A DNA stretch of 64,000 nt from Mesorhabditis belari (Eukaryota; Nematoda; Chromadorea; Rhabditida; Rhabditidae), in NCBI GenBank assembly GCA_958450365.1, contig CAUEEP010000731.1:1842501-1906500 (forward strand), given 5' to 3'. Each line of letters starts with the position of its first letter. Position 1 is the first letter of the stretch. Below, in pieces: positions 15,001 to 27,000 of this stretch. The notes under the pieces are model-generated. The model did not search any database, was not told the DNA's origin, and saw only the letters and a list, made by a program, of their open reading frames with translations. The position numbers were made by a program, and so were the translations under genes.

Positions 15001-18000
15001 GCTTTAGTTATAGAGAATATCTATTAGACTTGCCTAGAAATATTATTTGTGTAGAAAAAATGTGTATATGTTTTTGTATTTTTCCTCATTTAGGCAAATG
15101 CTGGTCTCCTCACGACAGCGCCGAGCGCATTCACGCAACAACAGCAAACCCCACCGCAGCAGCAACATCAGCAACCGTACTTCAATGACAACAATGGACG
15201 AACACCGCGAAGTGTCGAGAGTCGACCGTCGCTGATTGTTGAGAAGTGCGGAGGGTTTTAATTTGTTTTAATAAAATTAGACCATGCAAAAATACTTTTT
15301 AAAGTTGAATTCCAAAGTTTAAAATATGTAAGTGAATCGATTGAAAATGATTATTTTTAGGATGCGAGAAGCGAGCCAATCACCACGGGTGTCTCATGGG
15401 CAAATTTTGAAGCGCAATGGTGAGCGGTTTTTGTTTTCAAAAGTAAACATTTTGGCTTTAAAATTATCTAGGATAGATTTGTACATCTATTTCATGAGTT
15501 TTACGCTAGGCTAAATCAAAGTTTTTATAGTTTCTGGGCACGGGCCCGGAGGTTTTAAGTCTAGACATCAATACCTTTTATAGGTTTATGTAGTGTTTTT
15601 GAGTTTTCAGTTTTAAATTTAGGAAATCAGTCATGTTCTAACAGTTATTATTCAAAATATGGAGCTTTGCAAATGTTTATGCAATTCGGACGTAAATTCT
15701 AAATTTAGATTCTTTATCACCCGCCAAAAGCAGCGATGGACCAAGCCACCAATTCTACGCCAATCATCCCTGAAGCGAATGATGTAAATTTCAGCCACCC
15801 ACCCGGCAAAACATTGAAACGTTTATCTTTTCCGTTTTTTCCCTTTTCCGCTTATCTTTTGGGTGTTCAACTCTTTTTGTTTAGTGTAATCGAATTCTTT
15901 GTGTAAAACTTGCGTCGAAAAATTTCGTTTTAGAGAAAGTCCCCTCCTCGTGTGTGTACGTCATCTCGCTTTTGCACATTTCATTTGTATGCATTTTGTT
16001 TTGTTTGTGTTGATGATAATACTGTGAATAAAGTGATAAATTTTAAAGGAAATTTGAGGTTTTGAACATAGTTTTTGGATTAAAAGGTACATAATATAAA
16101 CTGGAAGGTTTTGGTTTTAAGCCTTTTTGAAGCTGGTCCTGATTTGTTTGGCTGAGAAAAAATTGGCTTTTTGACCGTGGTTTGTTTATTATATTCAGTG
16201 TGATGGCTTCGCCGATTGGGGTACTGCTTGGGTAAAAGTTGCGTTTCTTTTACTAATAAGTTCCTAATTTGTTGGGAAATTAAAATTTTAAAGTTGCTTT
16301 GGTTATTTTCCAATCAGCTCACCGTGTCCAATCGCAACTCGCCTCACACTCGCGCGACATTTCGGGGCATTTGTTGAATTCCTCATTTTCACCACATGTG
16401 TTTCCTGGAATTGGGATTTTGAAAGTGCCCTTTTAATGCTAAATTTGTGTTAATTTGAGTTTTCAAATATGAGAGTCTGAAGTGAAAAATGAAAGTTTTT
16501 GAATGAAATACAGAGTGCGGCATGCTTTCTAAATTCAATCTTTCCATGATTTCCGTGGTTTTAACAACCGCGCCTCATATTTGACAACTCAATTAATTTA
16601 GTTTTAGAATCATTTAGAGACAAGTGCATCACTCAAATAAATGTGTAATCACGGAACAGAAATTGCTTACTAAATGCGAGTTTTAAAAGCTGAAATCGTT
16701 GAAACAGAAATTCTCTCACCACTTTTCTCATCCTCTTCTGCCAAATCCGGATCGCTGACGCCGATTTCGACTTGAAGTTTCGCTTTTGTTGTTGCTTTTG
16801 TCGCTGTCGTCGTTTCCAAATCCGATTTCGGTTTTTTCGTGTCCTCCACCACTTCAGCTTCTTCACTTTCCTCCTCCTGAGCTATAGTGACCGCGGTAGC
16901 CTTTGTGGCTACCGTAGTCTTGGCTACGGTGGTGGGTACTGTAGAATGTTCGGCGGACATCATATCGGGCGTCACTTTAAACGGCAATTCTGTTTCCTCT
17001 CCACCGTATTCCGTACTCTCAGCGTCCACGGAAAAATCGTCACTTTTGTCTTCTTCATCGTCTTCTGTGACTTTTTCACTCTTTGGTGCTTTTTGGACGA
17101 AAGTGACTGAGGCTGGCAGGGGACGATGTGATGCTAAACGAAACATTCGTCATGCAAACGGTGATTTTGTGATTTTAAAAGTTGCTCTTCTATATCGTAA
17201 TCCTAGACGTAATCCATGACTACCGTTTATAGTCTACAGTATGCCTACAATACTACTGTACAGCCATGTAACTAATTACAGGACTCTGAAAGTATATTCA
17301 CTTGACTGTCTCTTGTCTTGATTTAAGAATTTGAATATTCATTGTGAGTTGGCTGAATGTTTTTAGCGCAGTATACTTTAATAAAGCTACTTTACTTATT
17401 CTAAAATGCCTACAAAGCTACAAAGGTACTGTGGCTCAAAGGATTAGAAAAAAACTGCCTAAACTAAATTTAAAAAATTTTCTAATTCATAATAATTGCA
17501 TAGCTCATTCGAAACTTTATTCAATTTATTTTGAAACTTGATTTTTTTAAATCAAGAGCCTAATACTAAGAGAATATTTCTAAAGGAAGATCATGCCATA
17601 GAGCTGTTCAAAGGAATACCACTTTCAGGATTTTAATTAGAACTAGAAACGAGATTCTTTATGGATTAAAAAGTCCTCAAAAAACCAAAATAACATGTAA
17701 CATGTTGCTATTTGCTTTTTTTTTGTTTCTAGACAACCACTCTTCATTGGTGAGTTGGAGATTGAAGTGCGCAATTGAACGATTTTGATGAGCAAATTTT
17801 GCAACCCGATGCTTTTGACTTTGAGCTGGCTTTGTTTTTTGACCGAAAAATCACTTTTCAATTCGGAAAAGTCTGTTTTTTTGCCGAATTTGCATAAAGT
17901 GACCAATTCACATGCAAGTGCTTACAGAAATTTTGTATAAAATTTGAATTTCGGGCAAACCTTTCGAGTCAGCGTTCTCGGCGGTGGGGAGCTGAAAATT

Positions 18001-21000
18001 TAAAGTTTAAGCGTGGTTTTTGAGTTTTGAATTTTTCAATTTGAAATCCGACTGGTTAATTTCATTAATTCCAAGTGACATTTATTAAAATGAAAAAAAA
18101 TTCAACTATATAGGATAATTTTGAAACTAACCTTTGCATTGGGGGCAGAGTCGACTTTTTTGAGAATCGTTTCCTTCTCGATGGCCGACTTTTGCGGGTA
18201 GGTGACCTAGAATTTTGTCTTAAAAGTTAATCTTAAAAGTTAATCTTAAAAGTTCAACATTTGCTAGTCCCAAATATCGAATTGTAGCTTTAAATTTGGA
18301 TATTATTTGGCTAAAACATTTGACTACAATATTTAGTATGGTGCTGTTTTTGGATATGGAATTTATTGAGATGATTGGCGGCGATTGGAGCTGTTCAATG
18401 ATTGGAGACGGATTTTCAAACATCACTCCATAAAATTTGAAACCACCTTTTAGCGAAAGCTTGTGAGATTTTCGAAATTTCGAAAAATCCCTGATTTGCT
18501 TACCTCTTTCTGTTGATGCAATGGCGGTTGTGGAATTATGGTTGGACAGACGAAATCCTGGGGTTTCCAGCCGATTCCCGCCCACGATTTCCCGGGGAAT
18601 TTCAAGACGAACTCGATCTCGTCCTGAAAATTTGGTTAATTTGGTGTTGAAAGTTAGAAGATACCCGGGAAGAAGTGAAATTAAATAACCGATTCTCTAT
18701 TTCTTTTCTAATTGTGAGAGAAAAGAGAACAAAAAAGAGAAGTAGCACTGCTTTTTAGTAACATAATGGTTTGAGCAGGATGATGAATTTGATGTTAATT
18801 TTAGTGGGACTCGGTTATGATACCTGTAAACGAATTAGAGCTGAGAGACTTATTGCCATGTCAAATCTGCCCTATATTTAATCTTTTTGTACCTGTGTTT
18901 CCTAACTGTAGTCTCACTGTACTATTTTTAGTCTTCCTGCACTTTCTTTTTCGTGAAAGTACTGTAGCAATATGTTATATGCGGTTATGATTAGTTGATT
19001 CGCTTCTATTCGCCCCTGAATAAAGCATATATATGTTGTGTCCGATTTAGATTCAATCTAAATCTTATATAGATTGAACAATAATATAAACATGCTTAAT
19101 ATATGTTCTTAAGCGTTTTCTGTAGTTTTCTGCATTTTTCAAAGGTCTTTTATTGATTACAGTCTATATCGGACGTCCGATACAGGTCGAACAATAATAA
19201 ACGTGCTTAATATATGTTCTTAATTATTGTTCAATCTATATAAGATTTAGATTGAATCTAAATCGGACGGAAATCTAAATCGGACACAACATATATATAA
19301 TCCAGCTTTTGCATAACATTTCCCTTCTTTAGTGAAACTTTTGAAACTTTGAAACCTCCAAAATTCTCCAGTAGATCTTGTTGTCGTCGGCTTGTCGCAA
19401 ATTGTATAATGTTGGGTCAAAGTCGTTTGGATTGTTTGGACCACGGGAAACTGGAAAGGGGAAAACATCATAAAGTGCACTAAAGACCAGGGGAGATTAT
19501 AAAGTACACTAAAGACATTATTGACAATTGTTGAACTGGTATTTCTTTTTGGTTTGAGTACAATAAACATTAACTCGCTAAGTGGTACTAAAAAAAACTG
19601 CTCACAAATCCGCACTTCTACTTTACCTTTATCACAAGTCTTTCCAAAATATCCCTTTTGACAGAAGCATTGTCCCCTCGGTTGATCGAGAGTCGACCGA
19701 CAAACGCCATGCGTTCCGCAATCGGTTTCCTGAATTTTTTGAAACTTATTATCATTTCTAGGGGCAATTCCTGGGCAAAGATAATGTTCAAACCTGAGCA
19801 CACTCGTTCTCAATGTGGCAATAGTTGCCCGTGAATTTGTCATCGCATTCGCATTCTCCGTTCATGCGTTGTCCATTTCCCGAGCACGAGTCACCGTCGG
19901 GAATCGCTGAAAATTGAGCTGTAACGTCGAATTGTTGGGATTTTGTGATAAAATCGGCGATTTCCATATTCAATTTTGAAACTTGACTTTTCAAAACACG
20001 TTTTACAGAGGTTTAAAGTCTCTTTTTCTTCAGGATATAACTTTTTTTGTGTAAAATAAAAGCATAAACAAATAAATATAATCGAGGATCTTTTTTCACA
20101 GATATTTTGCATACAAATTCCATTCTTAAGTTTATTTAAATAGTTTATTTAACTTTATTTAACTTTATTCAACTTTATTCAACTTTATTTAACTTTATGT
20201 AACTGATTCCCCTAAGCCCGACTTTTTGTCGTCGATTTTGAAACTGGGTTTTTTTAAAACTGGTTTTAAAAGGTTTAAAGTATGGTTGTCAATAAAAACC
20301 TGGTTCGATGAAAAAAGCAAGGAGAAGTAAAATCTAAAATCTAAATCTAATAAAAGCAAATGTTCAAATGGCGTTCAAATGTCGCTAAACTGGAAAATCA
20401 ACAACAATATGCAATCAGTAGACTATTTTGTTGTTAAAAGAACGAAAAAAATCTTAAATTTAGCTATGCATTTTCATATTTTATAGGAAAAAACCCGAAG
20501 TTTCAAAATTGCCACGAAAAAACCGGGAGTCGACGCGATAATGCCACTTCGCGACAAAAAGGAATTTTTTAAGAAGTTCAAAAGTGGCTTTTTTTTAATG
20601 TTTCAGTAGCACTTACTGTTGACAATATTGACATCAGCACAGGAGAAGAATTGGTACTCAGTGCCGTACTCGGTGGCCTGATGCGAGAGGCGGAGAGCGC
20701 AATTCTGGCACTCGAACTGCTTCGGCAAAGAGATTTTCTTCGTGGGATGGCTGAAATTTCGAGTGATTAGACAAAAGGTTAGCTTTAGAATAAATACAAC
20801 CACCGCAAACATGATTACATTCCTATTTTTGACCCTAATTTCTATTTACTTTGAAACATTATAGTTCCAATTCATTCTAACTGACCAATATTTTATTTTG
20901 AAGTACTGTAATAAGCTGTAAAGCTGGGCGAATGTCGGATTCTCAGTGGTGCGCTAGATTGGGTGCGTTTAGAAGCAAGTTAAATGGTTCTCAACCTTTA

Positions 21001-24000
21001 TTAAAGAACCGGACCCCGTTTTGGAGCCGATTTACTTTGAAACTTGCAATCTTCAATCAATTTAGCCGTTCGTTAAGGTGTACTTTGTGTTCTCAAAACT
21101 TGTAAACGCACCCTTTCTGGAGCACTGGAGCTAATACAGGTACCCCTAGGATCATAGGAAATGTGTATGTATTGTTGTTTCATCCATTGTGCCAGAAAGG
21201 GTGTGTTTTGCAAGAGTTTAGAGCACAAAGTACACCGATCAGGAATTACGTTTCAACTTGGTAAGAGTAACTTCTAGTAAACGAATGTTTTTCATTTCTT
21301 TAATTTATAACCAAGCTACTAAGCTATCTTTTTCAAGAAAACTCACGAGATATTGTAGGGATCGATGAAATTCGTGAAGATAGCGATCGGTTGATCCAAC
21401 GCGTTCAGCACCTCGATTCGGATACCGCCCTGGAAACTCGCAGATTAAAAATTTCCCTCCACTTTTGTACTTGAATAAAGTTGAAACTTTAAAAGTTTGT
21501 TTGAAAATTATTATTTGAAATTATTATTTGAAATCATTATTATTTGAATCATTATCATATCAATTATCAATTTTCATTTGAAAATCAATATCAATATCGA
21601 AAAAAATGGGTTTTATTGGAGAAACTGATGCCCAATTGGTTGGAGAAGCTGTTGTAGAGATGACAATTTGTTTTCTAAGAAAAGTAAGTCTAATGGAAAG
21701 GGGAATTGGTTTAAGATTTCTTTAACAAATATTTATTGACCCCTTATTAGTTTCTCCGAACTAAGTAATATTGAAACTTGCAAATTTTAAAGTTAACTGA
21801 ATTTTTTTAAACCATTCCAATTTGTCGAAGTGTCGACGCAAAGTGTCGAAAGCTTTTTTGTTCGTTTCGAATTCTCAACCCAAGCATTGAAACTTGGGTT
21901 TTTTTTGTGATTTAAAACCTTTTCCACAAGATTATCCTTATCAAAAGTCCTCTAAGGTCAAAAGTTTCTCTATTAGCAATCTGCAATCCGTTTTTGGGAT
22001 TAGAAAACTTGAAACTAACAAATTGTACTCAGCCACTAGACTAATTAGATTTTATCAACTAAAAAAGAAGGGTAATTTTAAAATTACAACCATTCCTGAA
22101 TGCAGCTAAATTACAAAATTTGATCTCATCTCGTAGTTGGGAATTTTTGAAACTCAATAGCTTTTTTTGCTACAAATAATTTGTTGCTGATTGAAAGAAG
22201 CTAATTCTCTTTTTAATTAACTGAGTTGAAACATAAGTTTTCCTTTTCAATTGCCCATTCTTCAGCAATGATTTAGACCAAAAATTTTGACTAATAATCT
22301 AAAAACTTACTAACGCACCAAGAAAATAGTGACCTTGGCCTGGTATGGGTAAAAAGCTGATCAAATGATCGATCTTTCTTTGGGAAGGGATTACTCGTAA
22401 AGGGAGGAAAAGAAGTTATTAGTCTAATGAAAGGGGGAAACGACAGTCAATCGGTGATCGAGAGAAGATGATAAGATCTATGGAGAATGAGAATCTGATG
22501 TACTTTGTGCCTAAGCACTCCCTTTCTGGTGCACTTAATTCTTTCATTCCCCGTTACACCAAATCGTTGCTGTGAGGGGAAAATGGAAGAATTGAGTGCG
22601 CCAGGAGGGTGGTGTTTACAAGTTTTGAGATAACAAAGTACACTAAAGACATTTATCGTTGAGAATTGTTGAGCTGGTATTTCTTTTTGGTTTGAGTACA
22701 ATAAAGCCTGAAAATCTTGAAGAGTAATGAATAAATTGAAACACAGCTTTTGAAAAGACTTGAAATCAAAGTAAATTCAGGAAAATGAAAGAATCAAGGC
22801 ACATTTTCACCTAACAATTTCAATGTTTCAATGTTTATAGGGATTAGAGAAGTTTTTAGCTTTTAGTTTTTGTTCTATTAATATGACACTGGTTTTTAAA
22901 TTTTTCTTTTGTCTACTTAGCATAGCTTAACCCCACTAGAGTCGTTAAACTTGAAACTTTCTAATTGTGATCAAATCTCGCTTGAGACACCAAATTCGTA
23001 GCAAAAAGATAAAAATATAAAAAACTACCATGTGTGGAATCGCGTTAATCCACTCGACGTCGACCTCGGAGCCGGCCTGGAGGAAAGTGTGCACGCCTGG
23101 AAAATGAATTTTTAAAAACAATGTCAATCATAAAGTTTCATTCCATATTTCTTTCCAAAATTTCTCCCAGTCAAAAGAGTTTTTGTTTCAACTTTCTTCG
23201 GATAAAGCTCATTTCTGGGAAGATAATATTTAGGCATTTGGTAGTTTGATTTAATTTTTCAAATTCTGCACCTCATCTAAACAAAGTTTCAAGTTCACTC
23301 GGATAAATCGGACTTTTCGATATGGTAATAAATCAATATGATCTCTGTACTTCTGTTGCTCAAAAAGTGGGATTTAATTCAACTTTTCAACTTGCCCGTT
23401 TCAATTTTCAAATCCAATTCCCATCAATTCCCACCTACAAATTTCCATTTAAAGTCTCAATGGAAATTGTCCTTTTCGATTTGATTTGACAAGAAATCAC
23501 CGTTTTTTCCCTTTTCCCCAAGAAAAATAGGGTCATGGTCAAGAATTTTCGAAGCAAATTCTTCGCATTTTTTTTTGAATCAAATTTTTTTGTGCTTTTT
23601 AAAACAAAGAGAAGCAAAGTGACCCAATTTTCAGTTGTTTTTTTCCACAAACAGCGTTGAAAGATTCGATGATTTATTGGGATAAATCGATTTTGAGAAA
23701 TGCTTGGATTTGATAGGGAAAATTTTCAAATTTTACCTTTTTTACGACAAAAACTAGTGGAAAATCTGTAAAAAGCCAAGAAAATCAAAGTTTTCAACAA
23801 AACCGCGTGTAAATTTTTGAAGTTTCAAAGTATTTGGATAGAAATTTGGTACTTGATACTTAATGAAGGGGAGTTTCACCGATTCAATTAGCAAAATTCG
23901 ATCTAACTTGCGTTCTTCCAACTCCTAGCGATGCTAGCAACTCCTAGCTAACTCCCAACTCCTAAATAAACGCATAGAATTACCCAAGAAATGGTGGTTT

Positions 24001-27000
24001 TGCAAGGAAAATCGTGGCCCCAGCAATAAAATCAAAAAGTCCCAAAAGTTGGTGTTTCAAAAGGGTCAACTCTTAGCTAAAGGCTCAGTGATTAGTTTTC
24101 TTTGAGCGTTGATTTGCTCGCCAATATTTTCTTTACTCCAGAAAACATTTAGCTTTCCTGGTTTGATCGTAAAAATCTAAAGTTTCAAAGGGAATTGGAC
24201 TAATAAACCAACGCTTGAGAACCAATTTTTGACAAAAAGTGTTCTTTTTAAACTATTTGGTGAATCAAAAAAAGCCTGTGTTTCAAAATAATGAATATTT
24301 TGCCGAAAATGAGATGAAGTAATGTTTGTAGGGCATCTTGTCGAATCTAGACAATTTTGGGAAGCTTTTTGATGATGATGGCGAGGATTTGATAGGTTAG
24401 ATTAGGCCGAGTCTACTCAAAACCGACATCATATTCAGGTCCAGCATCTAATTTCCCAGTGTTTATTTTATGGATTTAAATTTTATGGGCTCAATTTTTT
24501 GTACAACGTTTTTTGTACAACGCATTTTGTACAACGTTTTTAGTGATAAATTAACCTTTTTTTAGAGTACTTTATTTACTAAGCACGATCTCTTCTTAAA
24601 TGCAAAATTTTACGAGGTTAATAGTACCATTTTGAGCTACTTTGTCACTTTGTTATTCCCGGTTTTCCCAAGAAATGCCCTTGGCGTAAATCCAATCACA
24701 AAAGTGGTTCATACGGCAGAAATAACCGGCCTACCTGTGAGTGTTCAGGGATTTACGATCGCTTGGGAAACGAACGGGTTCTTTTCTTCTTCTTCTTCTT
24801 TGTTCCAAACGATTCTTAGGATCTTAGGACAAAGAGACGATAATTGAGTCAGAAAGGAGTGCTTTCAATTGGATAAATGAGTCATTTTCGATAAAAATTG
24901 AAACTTTCAACAATTAAATGCTGGAATAGATCCGGAAACCATATGAAAAGTTGGCTAAGTGAAAAAAATGAGCATCAGCACCACTTTCCAGTTTAATAAT
25001 ACAAATAATGTTTGACTTAATTGTAAAATTAAAATTACAATTAAGAAAATTTAGGTTTTAGATTCGATAGTTTAAAAAAGTAAATAAAATTTGAACATTT
25101 TTAACAACTGGCATTCAAAATAGAGCTGGAAATGATTTAAATTGAGGAAAAACATTATGTTTTAAAGTACGCAATGCCAAGAACTCTGTAATTTAGTGAA
25201 CACGAGCAAAAGTAACAAGATTCCAAATTTTGAAACTCTCTGAATTCGCTTTGAAAACCTTTAACAATTGATATAGACCCGAAAATGATTAAACTCTGAT
25301 AAGATGATTGGGAAGCTTTTTGATGATGATGGCGAGGATTTGATAGGTTAGATAAGAACGCAAATTCGTTGTGGAAAGTAAATTTTAGTGAGAAGTAGTC
25401 GTGATTTCGTTGTTTCACTTGTTGTACTGTCAAAAGTTACAATAGGAATTGCTTTAGATCTTGGGAAATGAACTGATTCTTCTTTGATCTTTTCAAATGG
25501 TTTAAAAATTAAACTAGGTTTCAAATTGAGCTTTTCAGAGGAGTTTCAAACACTTTAGTTACGTTGTTTGCGATTTTGGGGACTAAACTTAAGATTTCCG
25601 GAATTGATGAGTATTGGTATTGATGGTTTACCACTAACTATGTTGGCTTTCGTATTATATTTGATTACTTTGAAACATATATTTTTTAAAGGCTCAAATA
25701 ATTTTGGGTTAATTTTGGGTTAATCTTGGATTACTTTTGGGTTAATTTTATGGTTCAAATAGTTACTAAAGTTTTTTAATTCAACTTTGAATTGGATTTG
25801 AAAACTTTAGTAAACGACAGAAAAACCTGAACGACAAAAATTAACAAAAATTTGAGCCGTTAAAAAATATATGTTTCAAAGTGCTCCAATATAAGTAGAA
25901 AGTGAAAATGGCTAGTTCAGTATTGTTCGGTATATTACAATTGATCTCATCACAATTCCTTTTCCTGATTCATATCGTTAAGAATTACGTGTTTCAAAGT
26001 TAATCCCGTCACTTCCAGGATAAACTTTTTGTTTACAGATTTTGGATTTTAGGCACGATTTTGACATTGTTCATTAGTGTACTCTACAAGAACCAGAACA
26101 AGATCTACAAACATTAGAAACAAGTCAATTTAACGCTTTCAATCGATCCCGTGACTTCCAGGATAAACTCTTTATCGGGATTGATTTTCCTGATTCATAT
26201 CGTTAAGAAATACGTGTTTCAAAGTACTCAATTTGGCTGCGAAAAACAAAACCTTAATCTTTTACTGGACGTTTACTGTTTTCCGGTTATCTTCAAGTCA
26301 AAAATTACGTTATGAATTCCCTTCTGAGTGTTTATTTTTTAGATTTTTTATCTATAAGTGAAAAAAATGAATTTACAGCCGTTTTGCAACTGCATAAATT
26401 CGAAATTTCCCAATTTTTACATAAGCATTAAAATTTAGGTCTAATAGTTTTCAAAAAACGTGTTCGCCACCTGTTTGTCTAGCCACTCATCTTTGCTTTT
26501 GCTCGGGAAAACTTGAAACTCAAAAAATTTCGAGTCCGATCGAAAAGGGGATGTTTATGAAAGGAACAGGTATTTTTGAAGAAAAAATGAGAAATTTCAA
26601 AAAGCTCAAAATCTTTCAGGGAAATTCGGGTTGGTTTCTAAGCAATTGCCGGAAGGTTCGAATCAAAAACGATTGCCGATCGAATTGCAATTGTCGATCG
26701 AATTGCAATTGCCGGAAGGTTCGAATCAAAAACGATTTTACAATTTTCGAACTACAGTATATTTTAATTAAAGTTTCACGTTGAAAGTTATCTTAGTTGG
26801 GGTCAACTTTTTAATTACCGAGTAACCGAAAAACTTTTGAGATAAAAGGTTTCAAGTTTGATCAAGACATTTTGCAGTTGCCGTAAGTAATGGATCTTCG
26901 TTATTGCCTTATTGTTGGGGTTTAAATAGTAATTCTCGATACATAATCGCGAGAATTGCTGTTTAACAGGACAGCAAAATGATGTGAATTTTTCACCAAC

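Larger units (their letters stand above)
11506..16404 (-). other. TIL (trypsin-inhibitor-like) domain 1, split by a 4.7-kb intron
   Basis: Exon 12 (16404-16323) carries the first four cysteines (CGENEEFNKC...ECEASC) and exon 13 (11632-11506) the remaining six (NCPRQCGEARCVCKAGF...KC...FC), making a canonical ten-cysteine TIL. The intron between them (16322-11633) contains an entire gene on the opposite strand. Confidence 0.85.

Noticed and set aside
16772..17219. Overlapping plus-strand frames of more than 100 codons
   Set aside because: They are shadows of minus-strand exon 11, whose acidic/Thr linker fits splice sites and phase.
24632..24847. Protein-like plus-strand frame in intron 1
   Set aside because: It overlaps a small inverted repeat (TTTCCCAAG...CGTAAATCC) and has no compatible exons nearby.
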